Below are positions 6,679-14,673 of a stretch of DNA of 33,573 nt, piece by piece (position 1 is the first letter of the stretch; each line of letters begins with the position of its first letter). Source of the stretch: Terriglobales bacterium (lineage in GTDB: Bacteria; Acidobacteriota; Terriglobia; Terriglobales; Acidobacteriaceae); the NCBI GenBank assembly GCA_035561515.1, contig DATMXP010000048.1, positions 1 to 33,573 on the forward strand, written 5' to 3'. A program made the position numbers and the translations under genes. The notes below the pieces were generated by a model, which did no database searches, was not told the DNA's origin, and saw only the letters and a list, made by a program, of their open reading frames with translations.

Positions 6679-7990
6679 GGAGTTCCCATCCTTTCTCGTA
6701 CTGGCGTGACCACATCTTCATAGCTTCGGCGTCATTCTTTATGTGCCCATTAGCAGGATCAAGATGCAGGTCGCGCTGCATCTTCCACGCGATGTTCGAA
6801 AGCTGCAACATGGTGACGGGAATGTTTCCGTCGGAGATCGGCGAACGGAGGTTTTCGCCATGGCGGATGGCGGCGATGAGGTTCGCGAAGTGCGCGTCGG
6901 TCATGGAGTCGCTGCCGAGGACGTCGGACGAGGATGTTCGCTTGCCGGTCTTGAACTCATCCGTTTTGGTGCCCTTCAGGTCGTAGACCTCGTAACCATC
7001 GCGATCGACGACCACCGTGCCGGTTGTGCCCATGACAGCGACGCCGCGATCGCGTCCATAGACTTTCATACCCTGGCAACTACGGCCTTCCCAGGTGATC
7101 GTTTTGTCGTCGTAGTCGAAACTGGTGTCGAGAGTGTCGTAGAACTGCCAGTCGTCTTTGAAGTGGTATCGGCCACCGGAGGCGGTGATACGCTTCGGAT
7201 AGTCCACGCCCAGCGCCCAGCGGCTTAGGTCGACTTCGTGGGTTCCATTGTTGAGTGTCTCGCCGGTGCCGTAATCCCAAAACCAGTGCCAGTTGTAAGG
7301 ATGCAAGTTGTCCTTGTACGGGCGACGCGGAGCCGGGCCTTGCCAGAGCTCCCAATCGAGTGTCTGCGGCACAGGGACTTCTTTGCCGATGCCGATTGAT
7401 TTCCGCGTGTTTGCGTACCACGCTTTCGCGAAGTAAGCACGTCCGATGACTCCGTCATGAATTTTCTGAATGATCTCAATGGTGTGCGGCGACGAGCGCT
7501 GCTGGTTTCCCATCTGCACAAGCTTGCCGTACTTCTTCTGCGCTTCGACGAGCATGGCGCCTTCGGCAGGGTTGTGACTGCACGGCTTTTCGACATAAAC
7601 GTGCTTGCCTGCCTGTAGTCCCGCGATCGCCATCGGAGCATGCCAGTGCTCGGGGGTGGCAATGGTGATGACGTCGACGTCTTTGAGCGCGAGGATGTGG
7701 CGGAAGTCTTTTTCCGTCGCGGGTGCTTCGCCCGTTTCCTGCTGCGTGCGATCGGCAAACTTCTTCAGGATGTTGGAGTCGACGTCGCAGACGTGCGAGA
7801 TGCGTGCGTTGCTGCGGTTTGCCTTGATGGAAGCAAGGTGAGCATATCCGCGTCCGTTCAGGCCGATGATGGCGAAGTTGAGTCGGTCATTGGAACCGAG
7901 AATCTGTGCGTAAGACTTCGCGGTCGTTGCTATGGCAAGTCCGGCCGTTCCAGCCGCCATGGAATTCAGAAACTCACGTCGAGTAGGCAT
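6671..7990 (-). CDS. Tat-exported Gfo/Idh/MocA-family oxidoreductase
   Basis: NAD(P)-dependent sugar oxidoreductase of the secreted type, 439 residues. The Tat signal is at 1-28 (PTRREFLNSM, then Ala-rich core). The Rossmann motif GLNGRG is at 43-48 and the family's EKP motif, with its cofactor-contacting Lys, at 134-136; a conserved DYGTGETLNNGTHEVDL stretch follows in the C-terminal domain. A strong GAGGGAG site lies just before the ATG. It is the first gene of a two-gene operon with the TIM-barrel isomerase/epimerase. Such exported pairs are common in Acidobacteria and Planctomycetes, where they are thought to act on keto-sugars or inositols; substrate here is unknown. Confidence 0.88.
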   Translation of the reverse strand: MPTRREFLNSMAAGTAGLAIATTAKSYAQILGSNDRLNFAIIGLNGRGYAHLASIKANRSNARISHVCDVDSNILKKFADRTQQETGEAPATEKDFRHILALKDVDVITIATPEHWHAPMAIAGLQAGKHVYVEKPCSHNPAEGAMLVEAQKKYGKLVQMGNQQRSSPHTIEIIQKIHDGVIGRAYFAKAWYANTRKSIGIGKEVPVPQTLDWELWQGPAPRRPYKDNLHPYNWHWFWDYGTGETLNNGTHEVDLSRWALGVDYPKRITASGGRYHFKDDWQFYDTLDTSFDYDDKTITWEGRSCQGMKVYGRDRGVAVMGTTGTVVVDRDGYEVYDLKGTKTDEFKTGKRTSSSDVLGSDSMTDAHFANLIAAIRHGENLRSPISDGNIPVTMLQLSNIAWKMQRDLHLDPANGHIKNDAEAMKMWSRQYEKGWELHV

Positions 7991-8032
7991 GACTCCCTCG
8001 CAGCGGCGTTATGCCGCGATAGCTGCGCAGAC

Positions 8033-8038
8033 ACTATA
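8033..8038 (-). promoter_or_regulatory. Possible -10 box for the Gfo/Idh/MocA operon
   Basis: TATAGT on the minus strand (5 of 6 to TATAAT), 43 bases before the ATG. I see no good -35 box at 16-18 bases, so this is only a candidate. A short GCGGC/GCCGC repeat (8003-8017) lies in the predicted leader. Confidence 0.3.
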
Positions 8039-8071
8039 GATGGGGTTCGGCGTGAGACGCTAGGACCGTTA

Positions 8072-8103
8072 TAAAAGCAAAAGCCACAGCGCGTGGCTGT
8101 GGC
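8072..8103 (-). terminator. Intrinsic terminator of the Crp/Fnr regulator gene
   Basis: Read on the minus strand: GCCACAGC (complement of 8103-8096), 5-base loop, GCTGTGGC, then TTTTGCTTTTAT. The 8-bp stem is perfect and the T-rich tail points in the direction of the regulator gene, whose stop is 20 bases upstream. Confidence 0.9.
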
Positions 8104-8123
8104 AGATTTATGAGAGCTTTTCG

Positions 8124-8840
8124 TTAGCTTCCGACGAGGCGCTCGAGAGCCATCTTGTTGTGGACCATCAGTGTGGAACCCTTCAATGTCGCGAGCTTCT
8201 TCTTGCGGAACTCGGCTAAGAGGCGCGTAACAGTTTCGCGCGAGGTGCCGATGATCTGGGCAATTTCTTCATGGGTGAGGCCCATCTTGGCGCGAATGCC
8301 TTCTTTTGTGTTTTCGCCATCTTGCGAGAGTTCAAGTAGGAAGCGCGCCAGCTTTTCGCCGGCGGAGTGCGAAAGTCCGAGAGATCGGATCAGGTCGTAC
8401 GCGCTATGGCAGTTGTCGCTGAGGTGCTGTGCGGCTTGAAGACAGGCGCTGCCATGCTCCTGAAGAAACTTCAGGAAATCTTCTCGCTTTACGAAGTTCA
8501 CCTGGCAGGGCTGAATGGTCTCGGCGGTCAGTTCGTAGTTGATGCCGGAAACGCAGGCATGCAGTCCGAGGACTTCACCCGGTTCTGCGATTTTCAGGAT
8601 AAGCGTTTTGCCTTCCGCGGAATTGACTGAGAGCTTTACGCGACCCTTACACAGCATGTAGATGCCGCGTGGAGGCTGGCCTTCAACAAAGAGAACTGCG
8701 CCACGAGGATAAGCGGTAGGGAACTTGATGCGCTCAAACGCTTCTAGAGCACTGGAGGGCAACGCGCAGAAAAAGTTGTCAGAACGAAGTTTGCAGATCA
8801 GACAGTTTTCGACGAGTTGCAGACCGTAAGGAGAACCCAC
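8124..8840 (-). CDS. Crp/Fnr-family transcription regulator with N-terminal cysteine cluster
   Basis: Cyclic-nucleotide-binding-type beta-barrel (about 35-140), dimer helix and winged helix-turn-helix (about 180-235). The recognition helix reads SRETVTRLL; Arg201, Glu202 and Arg206 match the Arg-Glu-x3-Arg of E. coli CRP that reads GTGA/TCAC half-sites. Near the N-terminus CLICKLRSDNFFC gives Cys13, Cys16 and Cys25 with more cysteines at 64, 96 and 112, reminiscent of Fe-S sensing FNR proteins though with different spacing. Start: the frame runs back to GTG 8870, but GTG 8840 has AGGAGG (8847-8852) with a 6-base gap, so I use it (238 residues). The gene stands alone, with its own terminator, divergent from a receiver-domain gene; a palindrome fitting its DNA specificity lies in between. 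The signal sensed (O2, NO, redox, nucleotide) is unknown. Confidence 0.88.
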   Translation of the reverse strand: MGSPYGLQLVENCLICKLRSDNFFCALPSSALEAFERIKFPTAYPRGAVLFVEGQPPRGIYMLCKGRVKLSVNSAEGKTLILKIAEPGEVLGLHACVSGINYELTAETIQPCQVNFVKREDFLKFLQEHGSACLQAAQHLSDNCHSAYDLIRSLGLSHSAGEKLARFLLELSQDGENTKEGIRAKMGLTHEEIAQIIGTSRETVTRLLAEFRKKKLATLKGSTLMVHNKMALERLVGS

Positions 8841-9162
8841 AGGTCCCCTCCTTTCCATGGCGCGACCCACGTTGAATCGGCCGGTAGCCAGAACACAGTT
8901 GACATGGGGATGCGCAACTCCAGAATAGCACGCTGTTCAAGACCACGCACTCCCTTATTTGTATCTGATGATGCAAAGGTACAACGGATTCAATAGTTTA
9001 GGGCCATACCCGCCGCAGGAGTTAAGGCTTATCACGGAGTTTTCCATGTACGAACATCGGTGACGTACATCACCGAAGCCCCGAGGCTGATTGAGCCATT
9101 CTACGCTTCGATGGCACCGGGTGGGGATCCCGGAATTTACATTAAATTCACAGGGCGAATTA
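8841..9162. other. 322-bp divergent regulatory region
   Basis: Between the Crp/Fnr gene (-) and the receiver gene (+). It contains the nested inverted repeats at 9046-9076 listed separately and AT-rich blocks near 8950-9000. A possible plus-strand -10 (TACATT, 9138-9143) would start RNA about 13 bases before the receiver ATG. No further gene is seen. Confidence 0.5.
9057..9076. promoter_or_regulatory. Perfect CRP-class palindrome TCGGTGA-N6-TCACCGA
   Basis: Two 7-base arms, TCGGTGA and TCACCGA, with spacer CGTACA. The core GTGA-N6-TCAC is the CRP-class operator. It overlaps a second perfect inverted repeat, ATGTACG (9046-9052) with CGTACAT (9064-9070). Its position between the regulator and the receiver gene suggests autoregulation, control of the receiver, or both. 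Confidence 0.6.
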
Positions 9163-9489
9163 ATGAGTACACGTATATTGTGCGTGCACGACGGCGAAGA
9201 TGAACTCCAACAGTTGCGTGGGACACTGGAGGAGGCGGGGTACGAGGTAGTTTCAGCGCTGACCGGTCATGAAGCTCTTCACATTCTGCGTTCAGTAAAT
9301 GTACAGGGCGTGGTGCTTGATTACGATGCGACGGCCCCGGGCGGTGTCTCGCTGCGAAATCGCATACAGCATGTCTGTCCGGATCTTCCGCTGCTCATGA
9401 TCTCGAGTGTTGATGATGTGCCGATAGGCGCGCTACGTCATTACCTGGATAACCCTGCATCACCGGAAGCGTTGTGCAGCCTTAACTGA
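9163..9489 (+). CDS. Stand-alone response-regulator receiver domain protein
   Basis: 108 residues, only a CheY-like receiver domain, no output domain. MSTRILCVHDGED gives the N-terminal acidic residues, VVLDYDA places the phospho-acceptor at Asp53, and MISSVDD supplies the Ser/Thr. The usual Lys-Pro before helix 5 is replaced by Asn-Pro (DNPASPEAL, Asn97), which would weaken the normal switch. The start is the ATG at 9163, because the family begins there; the frame is open back to 9091 but the extra residues resemble no receiver. No kinase is adjacent. It is divergent from the Crp/Fnr regulator and may be controlled by it. Confidence 0.75.
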   Translation: MSTRILCVHDGEDELQQLRGTLEEAGYEVVSALTGHEALHILRSVNVQGVVLDYDATAPGGVSLRNRIQHVCPDLPLLMISSVDDVPIGALRHYLDNPASPEALCSLN

Positions 9490-9549
9490 TTCGACAGCCT
9501 CCGCGACGCACTGCGAAGAAAGTGAGTGTCTGTTATATTTTCAGCGCTC

Positions 9550-10506
9550 ATGAAAACTCACTGCATGCGTCGCAACCACGCTTTCCTGCTTCTTTTCTTG
9601 CTGCTCAGCACGGTGATCGCCTTTGGCTGGGGCGATGAAGGCCACAAACTCATTAACCGAACCGCCGCGAATGCTGTTCCGGCGGACATGCCGGCTTTCT
9701 TCAAGGCAGGCACCGAAATCATTGTGTATAACGGCCCTGAGCCCGATCGCTGGCGCGAGAAAGAACTGGAACCAAGCTTGAAATGGTCGCAGGAACCGGA
9801 TCATTACATCGACCTGGAGCGGGTTTCGGATATCGGGCAATTTCCCCTGAGCCGTTATGAGTTCATCCGGTGGGCCTATGCAAAACGCGTTCGCACGTTG
9901 AACAATGCTGACGATTTTCTGCCGGAGAAGATCGGGTTTCAGCCTTGGATAACCGCGGAGATCTACGGACGGCTGAAGGTAGCATTCCGTCAATATCGCA
10001 TTTTGAAAGCGGCGGGCAAGCCGACGGCTCCGGCGGAGCATGATGCTCTGTTCTACGCCGGATGGCTGGGTCACTACGTGGCGGATGGGGCCAATCCGCT
10101 GCATACGACAGTGCAACACAATGGATGGACCGGTGATAATCCGAACGGATACACGACGGAGAAGATCCATTGGCCCATTGAGTCGGACTTCGTGAATAAG
10201 AACCTGGCGAAGATCGACCCGGCGGGAATGGTGAAGGCTCCGTCGAAGTTAGCGGATCCATTCAACGATTACATCATCTATCTGAAGAGTTCGTTTACGC
10301 TGGTGGAACCGTTGTACCAGATCGAAAAGCGCGGTGGCTTCAACGAAAGTGGTTCGGATGAGGCACGCGAGTTTTTCCGAAAGCAGTTTGCGGCCGGCAG
10401 CCAGATGCTGCTGAACTTGTGGTACACGGCATGGGTCGACAGCGAGAAGATGCCGGAACCGTACAGGCCGGCACCGCCAAAACCCGCAGACCCTGCGAAG
10501 AAGTGA
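9550..10506 (+). CDS. Secreted S1/P1-type zinc nuclease or phospholipase-C-like hydrolase
   Basis: A signal peptide (RR then a Leu-rich core to about residue 24) precedes WGDEGHKL, the family's mature N-terminus, where Trp and the nearby His ligate zinc after cleavage. HYIDLE and GHYVADGANPLHTT supply further zinc-binding His and Asp residues as in the S1/P1 HFVGD-xx-PLH motif. Mature length of about 290 residues fits, and a Pro/Lys-rich tail ends the protein. It should degrade single-stranded DNA/RNA or 3'-nucleotides in the periplasm or outside. Start is uncertain: ATG 9550 gives a compact signal peptide, GTG 9526 adds eight residues and has a weak AGAAAG site. The next gene follows one base after the stop. 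Confidence 0.85.
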   Translation: MKTHCMRRNHAFLLLFLLLSTVIAFGWGDEGHKLINRTAANAVPADMPAFFKAGTEIIVYNGPEPDRWREKELEPSLKWSQEPDHYIDLERVSDIGQFPLSRYEFIRWAYAKRVRTLNNADDFLPEKIGFQPWITAEIYGRLKVAFRQYRILKAAGKPTAPAEHDALFYAGWLGHYVADGANPLHTTVQHNGWTGDNPNGYTTEKIHWPIESDFVNKNLAKIDPAGMVKAPSKLADPFNDYIIYLKSSFTLVEPLYQIEKRGGFNESGSDEAREFFRKQFAAGSQMLLNLWYTAWVDSEKMPEPYRPAPPKPADPAKK

Positions 10507-10507
10507 T

Positions 10508-11020
10508 ATGAAATACGCCCGCATAGCGCTTGTGTTTCTGCTGATCTCTTCAGCATTCGCGCAGCGGGCGTCGTTTCCTTCGGGAGAAGAGCGCGTCTTC
10601 TCGCCCGACAAGAAACTCTGGATCCGAGACAGTGGCGGCATCCTGACGCTGGAGACCGACCACAAGAAACACAGAGTCCTGCGATACTCGCGGACCGTCG
10701 ACGTTTTGTGGGCTCCGGGTTCCGACTACCTGGCTGTGAATGATTGGGCAACGAGTAACACTGCTGAGCCGCTGCTGATCTCGGTTGCAAACCCAGATAA
10801 GCCGGTGAACTTGTACGAAAAGTTGCGTGCCGAGCTCGATAAGGATGGACAGGCGGAGCTTCTCAAGAACAATGACCACGTGTATTTCGTTGCCGTGCGG
10901 TGGGTGGGGCCCAAGACTGTACTTCTGAATCTGTTCGGGCACGGAGATCCAAAAGCGCCACGCGGATTTTCCCGTTTCTATCGGTACACAGTTGGAACTG
11001 GATTCTCGCGGCAGAAATAG
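10508..11020 (+). CDS. Secreted protein of unknown function
   Basis: 170 residues with a clear signal peptide (MKYARIALVFLLISSAFAQ). The mature part has strand-rich motifs (FSPDKKLWIRDSGG, DVLWAPGSDYLAVND, VRWVGPKTVLLNLFGHG) that look like one or two beta-propeller-type blades, with no catalytic motif. I do not recognise the family. Its ATG is one base after the stop of the S1/P1-type gene, so the two are co-translated; it could assist or inhibit that enzyme, but nothing shows this. Confidence 0.75.
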   Translation: MKYARIALVFLLISSAFAQRASFPSGEERVFSPDKKLWIRDSGGILTLETDHKKHRVLRYSRTVDVLWAPGSDYLAVNDWATSNTAEPLLISVANPDKPVNLYEKLRAELDKDGQAELLKNNDHVYFVAVRWVGPKTVLLNLFGHGDPKAPRGFSRFYRYTVGTGFSRQK

Positions 11021-11045
11021 GATGCGTCCTGGTTCGGACGCATCC
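11020..11045. terminator. Hairpin between convergent genes (bidirectional terminator candidate)
   Basis: A perfect 10-bp stem, GGATGCGTCC (11020-11029) with GGACGCATCC (11036-11045), loop TGGTTC. It starts on the last base of the secreted-protein stop codon and lies 10 bases from the fumarylacetoacetase stop. T-runs are weak on both sides, so termination efficiency is uncertain. Confidence 0.6.
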
Positions 11046-11055
11046 ATGATCATTG

Positions 11056-12363
11056 TTATCCCACTATCCTTCCTCTGCACTCTCCAAAGCCGATGTGTGC
11101 TGCGCCGTTGCGTTCGCAGTAGCCGCGCAGGATGACTTCGTCGCCATCTTCAAGGAAGCTGCGTTTCTCGCCTGACGGAAGTTGAATCGGTTCCTTGCCG
11201 CCCCAAGTCATTTCCAGCAGACATCCGCGTGATTGTTTTTCTGGGCCGGAGACAGTCCCGCTGGCGAGCAGATCGCCGGGTTGCAGATTACATCCGTTGG
11301 AAGCGTGGTGAGTGATGAGTTGTGCGACCGTCCAGTACATGTGGCGGAAGTTGCCGCGACTTATGGAATGCGCAGCGATGTTCCGGTCGCGCATCTGCTT
11401 TGAGGTGATGAGTACTTCGAGATTCAGATCGATGCCACCGTACCTCTGATCTGCCTCGCTGGTCAGATAGGGAAGGGGCGCGGGATCATCGTCCGCACGC
11501 TTGAACGCCGGTATGCGGTACGGCGCAAGGGCTTCCATGGTGACCACCCACGGCGAAATCGTGGTGGCAAAGTTCTTGGCGAGGAATGGGCCAAGGGGTT
11601 GGTATTCCCAAGCTTGCACGTCGCGGGCGGACCAGTCGTTGACGAGACAGAGTCCGAAGGCGTGATCTTCGGCTTCGTTGATGCTGACGCTGCTGCCGAG
11701 TTCATTTCCGCCGCCAATGAAAACGCCGACTTCCAACTCGTAGTCGAGACGTTTGCTGGGACCGAATATGGGCTTATCTGCGTCGGGTGGTTTGAGTTGT
11801 CCGGTGGGACGCTTTACGTGAGTGCCGCTTGGCACGATGGATGATGCACGTCCGTGATATCCGATGGGAACCCATTTGTAATTCGGAAGCAGCGGATTGT
11901 CGGGCCGGAACATGCTGCCGACGTTGGTGGCATGAAAGATGGAGGCGTAGAAGTCGGTATAGTCGCCAACAACGGCGGGGACAAGCATCTGCACCTCGGA
12001 TTGCGCCACGAGGTGCTGCTCAGTCTTCTCGCGATCCTCGGCGCCTTCTTTGAGCAGGTTGAAGACGGAGCGTCGGAGTGCGCTCCAGCGCTGGCGGCCC
12101 AGGGCCATCAGCAGGTTGAGCGGTTCGTCCATTAAAGCTTCGTTGGTGATCTCGTCGATGCCGGGAATGCAGTTTTCTTCGGCAGCCGTGGTCAGGTTCA
12201 AGATCTGGTCTCCGATCGCAACACCAATGCAGGTGAGAGCTTTGCCGCGGTCGAAAACGCCAAGAGGAAGGTTCTGGATGGGGAAGTCGGTCCCCGGTGT
12301 ATTCGCCGATTTGACCCAGGAGCGCGCCGCGGGGTCGTGCGTTTCGTTGAGAGAGTAGGTCAT
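11056..12363 (-). CDS. fahA: Fumarylacetoacetase
   Basis: Last step of tyrosine/homogentisate degradation: fumarylacetoacetate to fumarate and acetoacetate, cytoplasmic. 435 residues, close to the eukaryotic-type enzyme (about 420). Metal and catalytic residues are present by comparison with mouse/human FAH: Asp137 in GDYTDFY, His144 in FHATNVG, Glu209 and Glu211 in LDYELEVG, Asp243 in VNDWSARD and Lys263 in FLAKNF. The SH3-like N-terminal domain covers about 1-125. Its ATG overlaps the TGA of the upstream gene by 4 bases (ATGA). It is the last gene of the hpd-hmgA operon. No maleylacetoacetate isomerase gene is present here, so that step is encoded elsewhere or by an unrelated protein. Confidence 0.95.
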   Translation of the reverse strand: MTYSLNETHDPAARSWVKSANTPGTDFPIQNLPLGVFDRGKALTCIGVAIGDQILNLTTAAEENCIPGIDEITNEALMDEPLNLLMALGRQRWSALRRSVFNLLKEGAEDREKTEQHLVAQSEVQMLVPAVVGDYTDFYASIFHATNVGSMFRPDNPLLPNYKWVPIGYHGRASSIVPSGTHVKRPTGQLKPPDADKPIFGPSKRLDYELEVGVFIGGGNELGSSVSINEAEDHAFGLCLVNDWSARDVQAWEYQPLGPFLAKNFATTISPWVVTMEALAPYRIPAFKRADDDPAPLPYLTSEADQRYGGIDLNLEVLITSKQMRDRNIAAHSISRGNFRHMYWTVAQLITHHASNGCNLQPGDLLASGTVSGPEKQSRGCLLEMTWGGKEPIQLPSGEKRSFLEDGDEVILRGYCERNGAAHIGFGECRGRIVG

Positions 12364-13343
12364 AGGAGTTTCAGTTCACGCAAATCAGAGAGCGGTTCTT
12401 CGAAAGAACAGGAGCCGAAGGAGATGGCGAAAGTTTGCCGGACCTGACGGATGTGCGAGATGGGCGTTTCGATACCGGCCACGCCGAAGGGATGTCGCGG
12501 ATCGCCGACTGACCCTGAATTGGCGGGAATCTGGCCAGGCTCGCCGGCCGCAGAAATGGATGCCATCTCGTCGGTGAATCGCAGCTCCGGGTTCGGACAG
12601 TCGAGGATCATCTTGAGCATCTGAAGCCGATTGCGTTCCGGGTCGGGCAACTTTGGAAGAGATCTTGTGGCGGCGATGGCTGCCAAGAAAATATTAAGAA
12701 AGCCGTGCATGGTTCCAGTTGGCGCATCGGGTGCATACGTCAACGGCCGGACGCAGCGAAGCGGATGATGAAGGCCCGCCGTCGCCTTGAATGGAACTTT
12801 GTAGTTGGCGCACGCCATGATGAACCGCGCAACACTCTCTGACGAGGGTAGGGCATCCGCGGTGAGCCCGCCAGTACGAATCTTTGCGCGGGAGCCAACG
12901 CTAGCGATGGCGGGGAGGATCTCCGAAGCGAGTTCCGGGACGAACTCGAAGTACGCGGTGATTGAGGATGGAATGCTGCGGCTCAACGAGATGACCTCGT
13001 CGGCAGAGGATACTCTCAGCTCGAGGGTGTCGACTTCTGCTCGCCACTGGTTGCGCTTGTTGAACTGTTCGATCTCATTGAGCTCGCGACCGGGATCGGG
13101 TCCGATGAGTGCGCTGATCGCCCACGGTTCCGGAGTGTCGAGATATGCAAACGCGGATTCGAACTCGGGGAAGCGAGACACCGGGACGATGAAGCGTGCA
13201 AGCGCCCAAGCGTCGGGCCCGGCGAGATAGCGCGCGTAGTTCTGGACGGCATCCTTCATCGGCAGACCGGCGGGTGGAAAAAGGCCGGCGTAGTCGATGA
13301 GGTCGGACATCAGCGCTTTCAGTGATGCCGGAATCGTGCTCAC
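12360..13343 (-). CDS. Conserved protein of unknown function inside the homogentisate operon
   Basis: 327 residues, no signal peptide or membrane helix. It starts at GTG 13343, preceded by AAGGG at a good distance, one base after the hmgA stop, and ends overlapping the fahA start (ATGA). Distinct motifs are DYAGLFPPAGLPM near the N-terminus, KIRTGG near the middle, and FKATAGLHHPLR about residue 190. Alternating strand/helix predictions, the Lys and paired His, and the FE(F)VPEL strand suggest a TIM-barrel-like enzyme, but I cannot name a family with confidence. Position between homogentisate dioxygenase and fumarylacetoacetase makes a role in this pathway likely; the missing maleylacetoacetate isomerase step is one possibility, but only an inference. 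Confidence 0.8.
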   Translation of the reverse strand: MSTIPASLKALMSDLIDYAGLFPPAGLPMKDAVQNYARYLAGPDAWALARFIVPVSRFPEFESAFAYLDTPEPWAISALIGPDPGRELNEIEQFNKRNQWRAEVDTLELRVSSADEVISLSRSIPSSITAYFEFVPELASEILPAIASVGSRAKIRTGGLTADALPSSESVARFIMACANYKVPFKATAGLHHPLRCVRPLTYAPDAPTGTMHGFLNIFLAAIAATRSLPKLPDPERNRLQMLKMILDCPNPELRFTDEMASISAAGEPGQIPANSGSVGDPRHPFGVAGIETPISHIRQVRQTFAISFGSCSFEEPLSDLRELKLL

Positions 13344-13344
13344 G

Positions 13345-14661
13345 TTATCCCTTGAAGTTCTTCTTCAGTCCCTGCCAGCACTCGAAGTAGTCGTGCTGAA
13401 GTTCGGCGGTGTCCATGGCGTACTTTGTGGGACGGCAGATGAATCGCGTCTCAAACATGAAGGCCAGTGTGTCTGTGAGCTTTTGCGGCTTAAGGTCGGC
13501 AGTTGAGGCCTTGGCGTACGTATCTGCGTCAGGTCCGTGACCGGACATGCAGTTGTGCAGGCTGGCACCACCGGGGACAAAGCCTTCCGCCTTGGCGTCG
13601 TACTCGCCGAAGATGAGGCCCATGAACTCGTTCATGAAGTTGCGATGGAACCACGGCGGACGAAAAGTGTGCTCGGCGACCATCCAGCGTGGCGGGAAGA
13701 TGACGAAATCGCAATTGGCCGTGCCGGCAATCTCCGACGGCGAAGTGAGCACGGTGTAAATCGACGGATCGGGGTGGTCGAAACTGACGGTGTTGATGCA
13801 GTTGAAGCGCGAGAGATCGTACTTGTAAGGCGCGTAATTGCCATGCCAGGCGACGACGTTTAACGGCGAGTGATTGTACTGGGCTTCCCAGAGGCGTCCC
13901 ATGAACTTGGCTACGACACGGAAGTCGCAATCGCGGTCTTCGAAGGCGGCGGTGGGCGTCTGGAAGTCGCGCGGGTTCGCGAGTCCGTTGGCACCAATCG
14001 GACCAAGATCGGGGAGCCGGAAAAGGCCGCCGTAGTTTTCGCAGACGTAGCCGCGCGCCTGTTTTTCGAGCAGTTCGACGCGGAACTTGATGCCGCGCTG
14101 TATCACGCAGATTTCGCCGGGCTTTAAGCCGATGCGTCCGAACTCAGTGTGGATTAGCAGCTCGCCCATCTGCGGCACGATGAGCAGTTCGCCATCGGCG
14201 TTGTAGAAGGCACGGTCCACCATGCTTTTGTTCGCGACATAGATATGAATGGCGACACCCGATTGCATGGAAGCGTCGCCGTTCCCAGCAATGGTGATGA
14301 GGCCGTCCACGAAATCGGTGGCTTCGCTGGGGATGGCGATGGGATTCCAGCGAAGTTGATTGGGAGGCGTTGGGACTTCGTCGAAGGGCGTGGAACGCAG
14401 CAGCCTCTGCGGAAGAGGCGTGTAAGGCTTGTGCATCACGGAAGGACGAACGCGATAGGCCCACGTACGACGGTTTGAAACGCGCGGCGCTGTAAACGGA
14501 GTGCCGCTGAGCTGTTCGGCGTAAAGTCCAAGTGGCGCCTGCTGGGGGGAGTTTTGTCCGACCGGCAGTGCGCCGGGAATCGCTTCGCTGGCGAATTCAT
14601 TGCCGAAACCGGAGTGATACTGCAACGGCTCAGTCTTTGTTGTTGGCTTGGTGGTCGCCAT
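13345..14661 (-). CDS. hmgA: Homogentisate 1,2-dioxygenase
   Basis: Fe(II) dioxygenase that opens homogentisate to maleylacetoacetate. 438 residues, usual family length. The iron ligands by comparison with human HGD are His339 (RPPWFHRN), Glu345 (NEFMG) and His375 (MSGHGPD), and the N-terminal YHSGFGNEFASEA signature is intact. An AAAGG site precedes the ATG. The gene follows hpd by 12 bases and touches the unknown gene downstream, so hpd, hmgA, the unknown and fahA form one transcript. No phenylalanine hydroxylase or aminotransferase gene is in the window. Confidence 0.97.
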   Translation of the reverse strand: MATTKPTTKTEPLQYHSGFGNEFASEAIPGALPVGQNSPQQAPLGLYAEQLSGTPFTAPRVSNRRTWAYRVRPSVMHKPYTPLPQRLLRSTPFDEVPTPPNQLRWNPIAIPSEATDFVDGLITIAGNGDASMQSGVAIHIYVANKSMVDRAFYNADGELLIVPQMGELLIHTEFGRIGLKPGEICVIQRGIKFRVELLEKQARGYVCENYGGLFRLPDLGPIGANGLANPRDFQTPTAAFEDRDCDFRVVAKFMGRLWEAQYNHSPLNVVAWHGNYAPYKYDLSRFNCINTVSFDHPDPSIYTVLTSPSEIAGTANCDFVIFPPRWMVAEHTFRPPWFHRNFMNEFMGLIFGEYDAKAEGFVPGGASLHNCMSGHGPDADTYAKASTADLKPQKLTDTLAFMFETRFICRPTKYAMDTAELQHDYFECWQGLKKNFKG

Positions 14662-14673
14662 TGTTTGCCTTTC

